This document shows positions 47,114 through 57,019 of a stretch of DNA of 64,000 nt, one piece after another. Position numbers and translations under genes: made by a program. Source of the DNA: Pallidibacillus pasinlerensis (GTDB lineage Bacteria > Bacillota > Bacilli > Bacillales > Caldibacillaceae); the NCBI RefSeq assembly GCF_009996845.1, contig NZ_JAACYS010000001.1, positions 1 through 64,000 of the forward strand, given 5' to 3'. A model generated the notes under the pieces. The model saw only the letters and a program-made list of their open reading frames with translations, did not search any database and was not told the DNA's origin. Each line of letters begins with the position of its first letter. The stretch's first letter is position 1.

Positions 47114-47836
47114 ATGAAAAAATTTAAATTTTATTTAACCTATTACTGGTCGAAGTTGTTGAGAAAGCTACATATTAAGAAGGCAGATGAGATTTTCTAT
47201 ATCGGTGGTAGCGAGGCTTTACCTCCACCATTAACGAAGGAAGAAGAAGAAATTTTAATCCAAAAACTCCCAAAAGGAGACGAAACAGCACGCTCCATGC
47301 TAATTGAAAGAAATTTACGTCTCGTTGTGTATATAGCGAAAAAATTCGAAAATACAGGGATTAATATAGAAGATTTAATTAGTATAGGTACTATCGGTTT
47401 AATTAAAGGGGTTAACACATTTAATCCTGAGAAAAAAATTAAACTTGCAACATATGCTTCTCGCTGTATTGAAAATGAAATATTAATGTATTTACGAAGA
47501 AACAATAAAGTGAGGTCTGAAGTTTCCTTTGATGAGCCATTAAATATTGATTGGGACGGTAATGAATTGCTTTTATCAGACGTTCTCGGAACAGAAGATG
47601 ACATTATTACAAAAGATTTAGAAGCTCGTGTAGACCGAAAATTATTAATGAAAGCACTTCATACGTTATCAGACCGTGAAAAACAAATAATGGAATTACG
47701 TTTTGGCCTTGTCGGTGGTGAAGAGAAGACACAAAAGGATGTCGCTGATATGCTAGGGATTTCTCAATCATACATTTCTAGGCTTGAGAAGAGAATATTC
47801 AAACGTTTACGGAAAGAATTTGAAAAAATGGTATAA
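47114..47836 (+). CDS. sigE: Mother-cell RNA polymerase sigma factor SigE (pro-sigma)
   Basis: Early mother-cell sigma factor made as a membrane-bound precursor. I chose ATG 47114 after AGAAGGGAG, giving 240 residues; the TTG at 47108 is not needed. The first 27-29 residues are the pro-sequence, then [13 protein letters not shown]-like sequence ([13 protein letters not shown]). Region 2 ([20 protein letters not shown]) and region 4 helix-turn-helix ([20 protein letters not shown]) are intact. Confidence 0.98.
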   Translation: MKKFKFYLTYYWSKLLRKLHIKKADEIFYIGGSEALPPPLTKEEEEILIQKLPKGDETARSMLIERNLRLVVYIAKKFENTGINIEDLISIGTIGLIKGVNTFNPEKKIKLATYASRCIENEILMYLRRNNKVRSEVSFDEPLNIDWDGNELLLSDVLGTEDDIITKDLEARVDRKLLMKALHTLSDREKQIMELRFGLVGGEEKTQKDVADMLGISQSYISRLEKRIFKRLRKEFEKMV

Positions 47837-47934
47837 AATATACTAACATATTTTATTAAAAAAATTTATTCCAATAAACAGTAACATATAACGGTTTTAG
47901 ACTACCTTTTAACTATATATTATTTTTTTATGCT

Positions 47935-47963
47935 GCATATTTTTCCCTCCCACGGAGATACTG
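47935..47963 (+). promoter_or_regulatory. SigF-type promoter of sigG
   Basis: GCATA at 47935-47939, 14 bases, then GGAGATACTG at 47954-47963, which fits the SigF -10 consensus GGnnAnAnTn at every defined position. Forespore SigF control of sigG is known in B. subtilis. Confidence 0.7.
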
Positions 47964-47994
47964 AAAATTGTAAAGCACTCCTGTGAGGAGGGAA
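47943..47994 (+). promoter_or_regulatory. Hairpin that can hide the sigG ribosome-binding site
   Basis: TTCCCTCC at 47943-47950 pairs perfectly with GGAGGGAA at 47987-47994, which includes the sigG ribosome-binding site. The left arm lies inside the SigF promoter, so only transcripts reading through from sigE contain it. A smaller CTCC/GGAG hairpin (47978-47990) remains in the SigF transcript. Confidence 0.65.
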
Positions 47995-48000
47995 CAGACG

Positions 48001-48777
48001 ATGATGCGCAACAAAGTAGAGATCTGTGGAGTGGATACTTCTAAGTTACCCGTTTTAAAAAATGAAGAGATGAGAGAACTATTTAAACAAATGCAGGCGG
48101 GTGATTTATCTGCTCGAGAAAAATTAGTAAATGGGAATTTACGTCTCGTATTAAGTGTCATTCAAAGATTTAATAATCGAGGGGAATATGTCGATGACTT
48201 ATTCCAAGTTGGTTGTATTGGTCTTATGAAATCTATTGATAATTTTGATTTAAGCCAAAATGTTCGCTTTTCAACTTATGCGGTTCCCATGATTATTGGA
48301 GAAATTCGCCGATACTTACGGGATAATAATCCAATAAGAGTCTCTCGGTCCCTACGCGATATTGCTTATAAATCTTTGCAAGTTCGCGAGCGACTTATGG
48401 CCGAGTCATCAAAGGAACCGACTGCTGAAGAAATTGCAAAAGAACTCGATGTACCGAAAGAAGAAATCGTTTTTGCTTTAGATGCAATTCAAGACCCTGT
48501 ATCCCTTTTTGAACCGATTTATAATGATGGCGGTGATCCGATTTACGTAGTAGATCAAATTAGTGATGAAAAAAATAAGGATTCAAATTGGATTGATGAA
48601 ATCGCTTTAAAAGAAGGAATACGAAGGCTTAATGAACGTGAGAAGATGATTTTGAAAAAACGGTTTTTCCAAGGGAAGACACAAATGGAAGTAGCCGAAG
48701 AAATCGGTATATCACAGGCACAAGTCTCTCGTTTGGAAAAAGCAGCAATTAAACAAATGTCGAAAAATATACAATAA
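48001..48777 (+). CDS. sigG: Forespore RNA polymerase sigma factor SigG
   Basis: Late forespore sigma factor. I chose ATG 48001 (ATG 48004 also possible) after AGGAGGG, giving 258 residues beginning MMRNKVEICGVDTSKLPVLK, the conserved SigG start. Region 2 (FNNRGEYVDDLFQVGCIGLM) and region 4 (QMEVAEEIGISQAQVSRLEK) are intact. Transcribed from the SigF-type promoter just upstream. ylmC, often next, is absent. Confidence 0.98.
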   Translation: MMRNKVEICGVDTSKLPVLKNEEMRELFKQMQAGDLSAREKLVNGNLRLVLSVIQRFNNRGEYVDDLFQVGCIGLMKSIDNFDLSQNVRFSTYAVPMIIGEIRRYLRDNNPIRVSRSLRDIAYKSLQVRERLMAESSKEPTAEEIAKELDVPKEEIVFALDAIQDPVSLFEPIYNDGGDPIYVVDQISDEKNKDSNWIDEIALKEGIRRLNEREKMILKKRFFQGKTQMEVAEEIGISQAQVSRLEKAAIKQMSKNIQ

Positions 48778-48800
48778 ATTAAAATAGATAATTACAAATG

Positions 48801-48841
48801 AAAGGACTTTCTGTAGTAATTACAGAAGTCCTTTGTTTTTT
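48801..48841 (+). terminator. Terminator of sigG
   Basis: AAAGGACTT.CTGTA pairs with TACAGAAGTCCTTT (one bulge), GTAAT loop, then GTTTTTT. Confidence 0.9.
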
Positions 48842-49022
48842 ATTATGGATTAGCAAATTTTGTTAAGTTTTTCAAGTTTCTATGGTAAACTTAAAAAGAG
48901 ATTCTTATTTTAAGCTGTATTATAATAAGTAGAACAGTGAGCGAAAATAATGTCCTTATAAAATTTTAAACATTTAAGGATGCTTTATACTAAATCTTAA
49001 AATTTTAAAAGCAGGTGATGAA

Positions 49023-49850
49023 ATGACTGAACCTTTTCTTCTTAAAGATCCAACATTTTTCGTTATTGAAGAATGGCAAAAACTAAATCCACGAATTATT
49101 GCTGGATTTACTACTAAAAACAATGGTTTCAGTCTTTCTCATTATAAAAGTAATAATTTAGGTCTTCACGTAGGTGACGACAGCCATACCGTTGTGAAAA
49201 ATCGAGAAAAATTGGCTGACCAAATTCAAATTCCGCTTAATCAATGGGTGTGTTTACAACAGACGCACGGAAATAACGTTCAGTACGTTAATCAAGAACA
49301 TTGGGGAAGTGGTGCTCTTGATTTTGAAACGAGTATAAAAGATTGTGACGGCATTTACACGAATCAACCAGGAACATTACTTGGTTTGATGTATGCCGAC
49401 TGTGTGCCTATTTACTTTTATGCACCACAGGAGCAAATGGTTGGAATTGTCCATGCAGGCTGGAAAGGTACTGTGAAAAAAATCGTCCAATCTTTGCTAA
49501 ATGATTGGCAACATAAGGGTATTGATTTATCTAGCGTTTATGCTTGTATTGGACCATCTATTTGCGAACATTGTTATATTGTAGATGATAGAGTAATTAA
49601 TGAAGTAAAAATCATGAATCTAAGTCATCATGAACGTTTTTATAATGAAATTAAACCGAACCAATATAAACTTGATTTAAAAGGATTAAATAAAGCCTTA
49701 TTAACACAAATAGGTCTACGGGAAAATCAAATTCAATTGACAAGTCTTTGTACTAGCTGTGAGAATTCACAGTTTTACTCTCATCGTCGTGACCAGGGAA
49801 AGACTGGACGTATGATGGGATTTATAGGGATTAAGGAGAAGGAGGATTAG
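49023..49850 (+). CDS. ylmD: YlmD, laccase-domain (YfiH/DUF152) purine nucleoside enzyme
   Basis: 275 residues, Cu-oxidase_4/YfiH family. Members were called polyphenol oxidases but studied homologues act on purine nucleosides (phosphorolysis and adenosine deamination). Zinc-ligand motifs are seen in LQQTHGNNVQ, YADCVPIYFYAP and VHAGWKGTVKKIV. ATG 49023 follows GCAGGTGAT. First gene of ylmDE-sepF-ylmGH. Confidence 0.92.
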   Translation: MTEPFLLKDPTFFVIEEWQKLNPRIIAGFTTKNNGFSLSHYKSNNLGLHVGDDSHTVVKNREKLADQIQIPLNQWVCLQQTHGNNVQYVNQEHWGSGALDFETSIKDCDGIYTNQPGTLLGLMYADCVPIYFYAPQEQMVGIVHAGWKGTVKKIVQSLLNDWQHKGIDLSSVYACIGPSICEHCYIVDDRVINEVKIMNLSHHERFYNEIKPNQYKLDLKGLNKALLTQIGLRENQIQLTSLCTSCENSQFYSHRRDQGKTGRMMGFIGIKEKED

Positions 49851-49852
49851 AC

Positions 49853-50530
49853 TTGGCAACAAGTGTAAAAGAAAATTTAGCAGTAATTCAAGAGAAGATA
49901 AAGCAAACATGTGAAAAAGTAGGTCGTGATCCTCAAGAAATTAAAATTATCGCTGTAACGAAATATTCTACTATTGAACGAACTAAAGAAGCGATTGAAG
50001 CTGGAGTAATTCATTTAGGTGAAAACCGTGATCATGAATTTTTAAATAAATATGAAGTGTTGGGAGATAAACCTACATGGCATTTTATAGGTACGTTGCA
50101 ATCAAGAAAGGTAAAAAATATAATTGATAAAGTTCATTATATTCATTCCCTTGACCGAAAATCATTAGCAAAAGAAATAAATAAACGAGCAACAAAACCG
50201 ATCAATTGTTTTGTACAAGTAAATGTCAGTGGTGAAGAATCGAAACACGGGATTGCACCTGAAGAAACTGTAGAATTTGTAAAATCTTTACAACAGTACC
50301 CAAATATTCGTATTATTGGTTTAATGACGATGGCGCCGCATATAGAAGATGAAACAATCTTGCGAACATGTTTTCAAAAGCTTCGCCAACTCCAACAACA
50401 AATTCAACAGTTGGAGTTAGAATATGCCCCATGTACCGAATTATCGATGGGAATGTCCAATGACTATGAGATTGCCATAGAAGAAGGAGCAACTTATATA
50501 CGTATTGGTACAGCCCTTGTAGGTGAATAG
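49853..50530 (+). CDS. ylmE: YlmE, PLP-binding protein (YggS/PLPBP family)
   Basis: Pyridoxal-phosphate homeostasis protein, 225 residues. TTG start at 49853 after AAGGAGGAT. PLP would bind Lys37 in IAVTKYS; HFIGTLQSRKVK, NVSGEESKHG and LSMGMSNDYEIAIEEGAT are family signatures. The gene nearly touches ylmD. The link with division genes is conserved in Gram-positive bacteria. Confidence 0.95.
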   Translation: MATSVKENLAVIQEKIKQTCEKVGRDPQEIKIIAVTKYSTIERTKEAIEAGVIHLGENRDHEFLNKYEVLGDKPTWHFIGTLQSRKVKNIIDKVHYIHSLDRKSLAKEINKRATKPINCFVQVNVSGEESKHGIAPEETVEFVKSLQQYPNIRIIGLMTMAPHIEDETILRTCFQKLRQLQQQIQQLELEYAPCTELSMGMSNDYEIAIEEGATYIRIGTALVGE

Positions 50531-50547
50531 TTTGGAGGTGACCCCGA

Positions 50548-51012
50548 ATGGGATTTAAATCAAAAATAAAAAACTGGTTTTTCTTAGATGAATCTTATGA
50601 AGAAGAATACGATGATGAAAATTATAGCGATAATAAAAAAGAACATTATCCTGTTCAAAAGGAAAATGTAGTCCATGAAAAAGTGAACCAAACTAGAAGT
50701 AATGTTGTTAAACTAGAAAGTGTGAAAAACCAGTCGAAACTAGTTCTTTCAGAACCTCGAGTATTTGCAGAGGCACAAGAAATTGCGGACCATATAAAAA
50801 ATCGGAGAGCGGTTGTCGTTAATTTACAACGAATTGATAAAAACCAAGCAAAAAGAATTGTCGACTTTTTAAGCGGAACAGTTTATGCATTAGGTGGAGA
50901 TATACAAAAGGTAGGCACAAATATTATTTTGTGTACACCTGATAATGTTGAAGTATCAGGAAATATTTCGGATATGTTTATAGATCAAGAATTTGATGAT
51001 ACGAGGTGGTAA
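50548..51012 (+). CDS. sepF: Cell division protein SepF
   Basis: FtsZ-binding protein that anchors the Z ring and shapes the septum; 154 residues. N-terminal amphipathic membrane helix ([12 protein letters not shown]), acidic linker, and the C-terminal domain (about 70-150) with [31 protein letters not shown] precedes the ATG. Confidence 0.96.
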   Translation: MGFKSKIKNWFFLDESYEEEYDDENYSDNKKEHYPVQKENVVHEKVNQTRSNVVKLESVKNQSKLVLSEPRVFAEAQEIADHIKNRRAVVVNLQRIDKNQAKRIVDFLSGTVYALGGDIQKVGTNIILCTPDNVEVSGNISDMFIDQEFDDTRW

Positions 51013-51015
51013 GCA

Positions 51016-51270
51016 TTGGTTGCAATTGTTAATCTGTTATTTCAAATTTATTTTATTGCATTAATTATTTACATTTTCATGTCATGGGTACCGGGTTCTC
51101 GGGAAACCGCTATTGGTGAATTTTTAGCGAAAATATGTGAGCCGTATTTAGAACCTTTTAGAAGATTCATCCCACCTTTAGGATTGTTCGACCTATCTCC
51201 AATTGTCGCTATTTTAGTACTTCAATTTGCAAAAGTTGGTTTAATTCAAGTATTATTAATGATTTTCTAG
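51016..51270 (+). CDS. ylmG: YlmG, YggT family membrane protein
   Basis: Two-helix membrane protein of the YggT family, 84 residues, TTG start at 51016 three bases after sep[22 protein letters not shown] is a typical stretch. Role unknown, conserved next to sepF. Confidence 0.93.
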   Translation: MVAIVNLLFQIYFIALIIYIFMSWVPGSRETAIGEFLAKICEPYLEPFRRFIPPLGLFDLSPIVAILVLQFAKVGLIQVLLMIF

Positions 51271-51282
51271 TAAGGAGATAGT

Positions 51283-52056
51283 ATGTCAATTTATCAACAT
51301 TTTCGCCCTGAAGAAAAAGAGTTTATTGATCAAGTAATGAGTTGGAAAAATTATGTTGAAATGAATTATTCTCCGAAATTAACGGATTTTTTAGACCCAC
51401 GGGAACAGTTCATCGTCCAATCCATCATTGGACAAAATGGGGAAGTAAAGTACCAATTATTTGGTGGAGCAAACAGTGCAGAAAGAAAAAGAGCACTTAT
51501 ATATCCGGATTATTTTCAACCGGAAGATGACGACTTTGAAATTCAACTATTTGAGATTAAATATCCAGTAAAATTTGTCAATTTATCCCATCCCCAAGTT
51601 TTAGGTAGTTTAATGGGGATTGGGTTGAAAAGGGAAAAATATGGCGATATATTAATCGATGGGGAACGAATCCAATTTTTCGTTGCAAAAGAAATTGCTG
51701 ACTATATTCGCATACATTTTCATCAAGTTGGAAAAGCAACCGTAAAATTGGAAGATTTACCTTTATCTGAAGCAATCAAAGCAAACGAACAAACTGAAGA
51801 AAAGGAATTTACCGTTTCTTCTTTACGGTTAGATGCGGTTTTATCAACGGCCAGTCGTCTTTCACGTGAAAAGACACAGAAATTAATTGAAAATGGCCTT
51901 GTGAAAGTAAATTTTAGAATCGTTGAATCACCATCTTATCTGTTAGATGAAGGTGATTTAATTTCTGCAAAAAGAATTGGGCGCATGAAGTTAACTTTCA
52001 TTGGTGAACAAACGAGAAAAAACAAATGGCGAATCCGTCTCGGTTATTTTAAATAA
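51283..52056 (+). CDS. ylmH: YlmH, S4-domain RNA-binding protein
   Basis: 257 residues. N-terminal YlmH domain and a C-terminal S4 RNA-binding domain (about 180-240, SSLRLDAVLSTASRLSREKTQKLIENGLVKVN in two parts around SRLSREK). In B. subtilis YlmH has been linked to ribosome-associated quality control. ATG 51283 follows AAGGAGA. Confidence 0.93.
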   Translation: MSIYQHFRPEEKEFIDQVMSWKNYVEMNYSPKLTDFLDPREQFIVQSIIGQNGEVKYQLFGGANSAERKRALIYPDYFQPEDDDFEIQLFEIKYPVKFVNLSHPQVLGSLMGIGLKREKYGDILIDGERIQFFVAKEIADYIRIHFHQVGKATVKLEDLPLSEAIKANEQTEEKEFTVSSLRLDAVLSTASRLSREKTQKLIENGLVKVNFRIVESPSYLLDEGDLISAKRIGRMKLTFIGEQTRKNKWRIRLGYFK

Positions 52057-52146
52057 ATTTACCCGTTTTGCAGGAAAATTATCACAAACTGTCGAAAAAT
52101 AGTTTATAATATAAAATAATATGATATTTACTTTGGAGGTGGCTTT

Positions 52147-52677
52147 ATGCCGTTAACGCCATTAGACATACATAATAAAGAGTTTTCCAAATCATTTCGA
52201 GGCTACGATGAAGACGAAGTTAATGAGTTTCTAGATCAAGTTATTAAAGATTATGAAATTATTATTCGTGATAAAAAAGAACTTGAAGAGCGAATAAAAG
52301 ATTTAGAAGAAAGATTAAGCCGTTACAATAATATCGAAGAAACATTAAATAAATCGATTGTTGTTGCACAAGAGGCTGCAGAAGAAGTAAAAAGTAGCGC
52401 CCAAAAAGAAGCAAAACTAATCATTCGTGAAGCGGAAAAAAATGCCGATCGTATTGTAAATGAAGCTCTTTCTAAAGCAAGAAAAATTGCATTAGAAATT
52501 GAAGATTTAAAGAAACAGTCAAAAGTATTCCGCAATCGTTTTAGAATGTTAATTGAAGCCCAATTAGAAATGGTAGATAGTAAAGATTGGGATCAATTAA
52601 TGGAATTTGATATTGATGCTACTGAATTGAAGTCTTTAGAAGAGGACGAAGAAGTTCAATTTAGTACACAAAAATAA
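52147..52677 (+). CDS. divIVA: Cell division initiation protein DivIVA
   Basis: Coiled-coil polar scaffold, 176 residues. The N-terminal lipid-binding domain LTPLDIHNKEFSKSFRGYDE is conserved, including Phe and Arg of the membrane-contact loop; long coiled coils fill about 30-150. TGGAGGTGG precedes the ATG. TATAAT at 52107 is a possible -10. Confidence 0.97.
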   Translation: MPLTPLDIHNKEFSKSFRGYDEDEVNEFLDQVIKDYEIIIRDKKELEERIKDLEERLSRYNNIEETLNKSIVVAQEAAEEVKSSAQKEAKLIIREAEKNADRIVNEALSKARKIALEIEDLKKQSKVFRNRFRMLIEAQLEMVDSKDWDQLMEFDIDATELKSLEEDEEVQFSTQK

Positions 52678-52694
52678 TAATTTTTAATAAAAAG

Positions 52695-52723
52695 TTGACG
52701 AATTAGTAAATTTTGCATATAAT
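52695..52723 (+). promoter_or_regulatory. SigA promoter of the ileS leader
   Basis: TTGACG, exactly 17 bases, TATAAT. It starts the T-box leader RNA a few bases downstream. Confidence 0.85.
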
Positions 52724-52735
52724 TCGTTATACTAA

Positions 52736-53006
52736 TATTTATACGTATCGAATTTAATAATTAGAAACGATGAGAGGGAAAGTACAACTTCTAATTCTTT
52801 TCTACAGCGAACCGGTGATGGTGGGAGTCCGGTAAAAGAAGAAGTTGGAAGATCACCCTGGAGTTCTTGTACCGAAATTATAGTAAGTACAAGCGTGCGT
52901 GCACGTTAACGAATACAAGTGGGCAAAATTATTTTATATTTTTGCCTAATTGGGTGGTACCGCGGGAATAGCCTTCTCGTCCCAAATGGGATGAGAGGGC
53001 TTTTTG
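52736..53006 (+). ncRNA. T-box riboswitch, isoleucine-specific, before ileS
   Basis: tRNA-sensing leader. The T-box sequence AATTGGGTGGTACCGCGGG is at 52949-52967, and the terminator is the hairpin of about 52971-53000 with a following T run (GAGGGCTTTTT). In Stem I the specifier loop reads GAAG-ATC-ACC, with ATC at 52852-52854, an isoleucine codon matching the downstream gene. Uncharged tRNA-Ile would favour the antiterminator. Confidence 0.95.
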
Positions 53007-53098
53007 TATTTCTAATAATTTCTAATTTATTTTCCTAAAATGATTAGAAAATTACTTAACAGGTAATGATGAAGATAATAAAAGGAAGGTGTAAGAAA

Positions 53099-55873
53099 TT
53101 GGATTATAAAGAAACATTATTAATGCCAAAAACAAAATTTCCAATGCGTGGAAATTTAACGAAAAAAGAACCTGAAATTCAAGCAAAATGGGAAGAAATG
53201 GATATTTACAAAAAAGTACAAGAACGGACAAAAGGTCGTCCGAAGTATGTACTACATGATGGACCACCTTATGCGAACGGTAGTCTTCACATGGGGCACG
53301 CATTAAACAAAGTATTAAAAGATTTAATTGTACGTTCAAGATCAATGTTAGGTTACGATGCTCCATATGTTCCTGGTTGGGATACACATGGTTTACCGAT
53401 TGAACAAGAATTAACGAAAAAAGGTGTAAATCGAAAAGAAATGTCCGTTTCCGAGTTCCGTAAGCTTTGTGAACAATATGCTTTTGAACAAATTGATATT
53501 CAAAGAAAAGGGTTTAAGAGTTTAGGTGTTCGTGGAGACTGGGAAAATCCTTATTTAACCCTAAATCCAATTTTCGAAGCGCAACAAATTCGCGTATTCG
53601 GTGAAATGGCAAAAAAAGGCTTAATCTATAAAGGTTCAAAACCAGTTTATTGGTCACCATCATCTGAATCAGCTTTAGCTGAAGCGGAAATTGAATATAA
53701 AGATGTCCGTTCACCATCGATTTATGTTGCTTTCCCAGTAAAAGATGGAAAAGGTGTTTTAGATAATGATACTGAAATTGTGATTTGGACAACGACACCA
53801 TGGACAATTCCAGCTAACTTAGGTATTTCTGTTCACCCTGAGTTTAACTATATTGTTGTAAACGTTGGGGACCGTAAATTCCTAATTGCTGAAGATTTAT
53901 TAAAAACTGTGGCAGAAGAAATCGAATGGACAGACTATAAAGTTGTTCAAACAGTGAAAGGAAAAGAGTTAGAATACGTCGTTGCAAAACATCCGATTTA
54001 TGATCGTGATTCTCTTGTGATGTGCGGTGAACACGTCACTTTAGATGCAGGTACAGGAGCCGTTCATACAGCTCCAGGACACGGGGAAGACGACTTCCGT
54101 ATCGGTCAAAAATACAATTTAGGTGTATTAGCTCCAGTAGATGATCGTGGTCATATGACAGAAGAGGCACCTGGATTCGAAGGCATGTTTTACGATAAAG
54201 CAAATAAAGCAATTACACAAAAATTAGAAGAAGTAGGCGCTTTATTAAAACTTACTTTTATTACTCACTCCTATCCACATGATTGGCGTACGAAAAAACC
54301 AGTTATTTTCCGTGCAACACCTCAATGGTTTGCATCGATTGAGCCAATTCGTGAAAAATTATTACAAGAAATTCAAAATGTTAAATGGTTTAACCAATGG
54401 GGCGAAACAAGACTTTACAACATGATTCGTGACCGTGGTGACTGGTGTATTTCTCGTCAACGTGTTTGGGGTGTTCCAATTCCAGTCTTTTATGCGGAAA
54501 ATGGTGAACCAATTATTACTGAAGAAACAATTGAACATGTGGCAAAATTATTTGAAGAACATGGTTCCAATGTTTGGTTCGAGCGCGATGCGAAAGATTT
54601 ACTTCCTGAAGGCTTTACACATCCAGGTAGTCCGAATGGTGAGTTTACGAAAGAAACAGATATTATGGACGTTTGGTTCGACTCTGGTTCTTCTCACCAC
54701 GGTGTTTTACGTACACGCGAAGAATTAAAATTCCCAGCGGATATTTATTTAGAAGGTTCTGACCAATATCGTGGCTGGTTTAACTCAAGCTTAATCATTA
54801 GTGTAGCAGTAAATGGTGTCGCACCATATGAAGGTGTTGTTTCTAACGGATTTACCGTTGATGGTGAAGGTAAGAAAATGTCTAAATCCGTAGGTAACGT
54901 CATTGTTCCTGAACAAGTAACAAAACAATACGGTGCTGACGTACTGCGTCTATGGGTAACTTCCGTTGACTATACACAAGATGTTAAAGTTTCAATGGAT
55001 CACTTTAAACAAATTTCTGAAGTGTACCGTAAAATCCGTAACACCGTTCGCTTTATGTTAGGTAACTTAAATGACTTTGACGTTAAAAAAGACGCTGTCC
55101 CATATGAGAACTTACGTGAAGTTGACAAATTTATGCTTGTAAAATTAAATCAACTAATTAAAAATGTTCGTGAAAACTATGTAAATTACCGATTCTCAGA
55201 AATTTACCATGACTTAACTCATTTTATTACATTAGATTTAAGTGCGTTCTACTTAGACTTTGCAAAAGACGTACTTTACATTGAAGCGGAAAATAATCCA
55301 GTTCGTCGTTCCATGCAAACCGTAATCTATGAATGCCTAGTTGCTTTAACAAAAATGTTATCGCCAATCATTCCACATACAGCAGATGAAATTTGGGAAT
55401 ACATTCCAGGAGTAGAAGAAGAAAGTGTACAATTAACTGATATTCCTGAGTATAAAGAACTTCCTAATGCTGATCAATTAGTGGAAAAATGGACGAAATT
55501 CATGAAGCTTCGTGATGAAGTATTAAAAGCATTAGAAGAAGCACGTAATGAAAAAGTAATCGGTAAATCTTTAACAGCGAAAGTTACATTATATGTTCGT
55601 GAACATGTAAAAGAATTACTTGATTCGATTGACGAAAACGTTGGACAAATTTTCATCGTATCTGACTTAGAAGTTGCCGGCAGCTACGAAGATGCCCCAG
55701 AAAATGCATTAAAACTAGAACATTCTGCAATTGTAGTGACTAAAGCAGAAGGTGAAACTTGTGAACGTTGTTGGGTTGTAACACCAGATGTTGGTCAAAA
55801 CGAAAACCATCCTACATTATGCCCACGCTGTGCTGAGGTTGTAGAAGAAAATTATAGTAATACAGTAAAATAA
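53099..55873 (+). CDS. ileS: Isoleucyl-tRNA synthetase
   Basis: Class I synthetase charging tRNA-Ile. I chose TTG 53099, eight bases after AAGGAAGGT, giving [20 protein letters not shown] and 924 residues; the ATG at 53066 has no site. The HIGH motif appears as [10 protein letters not shown], the KMSKS motif as KKMSKSVG, and the C-terminal zinc cysteines as CERC and CPRC. The CP1 editing domain lies between. Confidence 0.98.
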   Translation: MDYKETLLMPKTKFPMRGNLTKKEPEIQAKWEEMDIYKKVQERTKGRPKYVLHDGPPYANGSLHMGHALNKVLKDLIVRSRSMLGYDAPYVPGWDTHGLPIEQELTKKGVNRKEMSVSEFRKLCEQYAFEQIDIQRKGFKSLGVRGDWENPYLTLNPIFEAQQIRVFGEMAKKGLIYKGSKPVYWSPSSESALAEAEIEYKDVRSPSIYVAFPVKDGKGVLDNDTEIVIWTTTPWTIPANLGISVHPEFNYIVVNVGDRKFLIAEDLLKTVAEEIEWTDYKVVQTVKGKELEYVVAKHPIYDRDSLVMCGEHVTLDAGTGAVHTAPGHGEDDFRIGQKYNLGVLAPVDDRGHMTEEAPGFEGMFYDKANKAITQKLEEVGALLKLTFITHSYPHDWRTKKPVIFRATPQWFASIEPIREKLLQEIQNVKWFNQWGETRLYNMIRDRGDWCISRQRVWGVPIPVFYAENGEPIITEETIEHVAKLFEEHGSNVWFERDAKDLLPEGFTHPGSPNGEFTKETDIMDVWFDSGSSHHGVLRTREELKFPADIYLEGSDQYRGWFNSSLIISVAVNGVAPYEGVVSNGFTVDGEGKKMSKSVGNVIVPEQVTKQYGADVLRLWVTSVDYTQDVKVSMDHFKQISEVYRKIRNTVRFMLGNLNDFDVKKDAVPYENLREVDKFMLVKLNQLIKNVRENYVNYRFSEIYHDLTHFITLDLSAFYLDFAKDVLYIEAENNPVRRSMQTVIYECLVALTKMLSPIIPHTADEIWEYIPGVEEESVQLTDIPEYKELPNADQLVEKWTKFMKLRDEVLKALEEARNEKVIGKSLTAKVTLYVREHVKELLDSIDENVGQIFIVSDLEVAGSYEDAPENALKLEHSAIVVTKAEGETCERCWVVTPDVGQNENHPTLCPRCAEVVEENYSNTVK

Positions 55874-55899
55874 TTTTTTGACAAATGAAAATCAATCAT

Positions 55900-55926
55900 G
55901 GGTTGTCTTATTGACAGCCCTTTTCT
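55900..55926 (+). terminator. Terminator of ileS
   Basis: GGGTTGTC / GACAGCCC (one G-U), TTATT loop, TTTT tail. Confidence 0.85.
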
Positions 55927-56056
55927 TTTGAAAAATCTCCCTCAATTTCCTTCTATCGTCAAAAAAGCAATATTTTTTTCAAACTTTCCTCGTCACATTC
56001 GGTCATACTATACATACAATGAAAAATAGATTATTGAACGTATAGGGAGGTTTTTC

Positions 56057-56374
56057 ATGGAAAACACATTGCTATATTCACTTTATGAGGAATTATTGGC
56101 AATGAAGGAAGATTTGGAAGAACGCCTTTATAATCAACAATTATCACCTTATGTGAAACAAATGGCGGAAGAGGAGTTACTTGACATAATAGCGACGATT
56201 AAAAAAATTGAAGACGGTGATTTTGGCGTTTGCGAAGAAACTGGAAGCACTATCCCACTTGAATTATTAACATTCCAACCGAATGTACGTTCAATAAGTG
56301 AAGTGAATTCTATTTTAAAATACTTTAAAAAACCAGTTTTTCCACCGAGCCAAATAAAAACTCCAAACTTTTAA
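56057..56374 (+). CDS. ylyA: YlyA, DksA/TraR-like protein
   Basis: 105 residues: N-terminal coiled coil (about 1-50) and a C-terminal part resembling the DksA globular domain (DGDFGVCEETGSTIPLELL). Only one cysteine remains, so a four-cysteine zinc site is absent. In B. subtilis YlyA binds RNA polymerase and affects SigG-dependent germination genes. ATG 56057 follows AGGGAGG. A CATACAAT at 56013-56020 resembles a SigE -10 but lacks a good -35. Confidence 0.85.
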   Translation: MENTLLYSLYEELLAMKEDLEERLYNQQLSPYVKQMAEEELLDIIATIKKIEDGDFGVCEETGSTIPLELLTFQPNVRSISEVNSILKYFKKPVFPPSQIKTPNF

Positions 56375-56521
56375 TGGGTTGGCTAAAAATATACATTTTT
56401 TAAATTTTTTAGTCGACCCTAACTTTTATAATATAACTTCTTTTCTTATAGTAAACATCGCATAATGTGGTAATTTATGCTAAAATGCAAAAGAGTTCAC
56501 TTAAAGTTTGGAGGGGAAAGT

Positions 56522-57019
56522 TTGGTATACTATATTATTGCTTTAATTATAATTGGCATCGATCAACTTACAAAGTGGATTATCGTTAAATCGATGGAAT
56601 TAGGGGAAAGTATTCCAGTAATTGAAAATTTCTTCCACATTACCTCTCATCGTAATAAAGGTGCTGCATGGGGAATGCTACAAGGACAAATGTGGTTTTT
56701 CTATATTGTAACAGTCGTTGTTGTTGTTATATTAATATATTACATACAAAAACATACGAAGGGTGAGCCTCTTTTCGGTACTGCTCTTGGCTTAATGTTA
56801 GGTGGAGCAATTGGAAACTTTATTGATCGATTATTTAGGCAGGAAGTCGTAGATTTTCTCCATTTTACTAATATTTTTGGCTATAATTTTCCAGTGTTTA
56901 ATATTGCGGACTCGGCTTTAACAGTCGGTGTTATTTTATTAATTATTTTTATGATTCTTGATGAAAGAAAGAATAAAAAGGAGAAAAAAGATGGAGAAGG
57001 TTTATCATCTAGTAAGTGA
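56522..57019 (+). CDS. lspA: Lipoprotein signal peptidase LspA
   Basis: Membrane aspartic protease removing lipoprotein signal peptides. I chose TTG 56522 after GGAGGGG, giving 165 residues; the ORF could be extended to 56477 but without a site. Four membrane helices; catalytic Asp102 in NFIDR and Asp130 in [11 protein letters not shown]. Its end overlaps the ylyB start by 29 bases. Confidence 0.96.
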   Translation: MVYYIIALIIIGIDQLTKWIIVKSMELGESIPVIENFFHITSHRNKGAAWGMLQGQMWFFYIVTVVVVVILIYYIQKHTKGEPLFGTALGLMLGGAIGNFIDRLFRQEVVDFLHFTNIFGYNFPVFNIADSALTVGVILLIIFMILDERKNKKEKKDGEGLSSSK

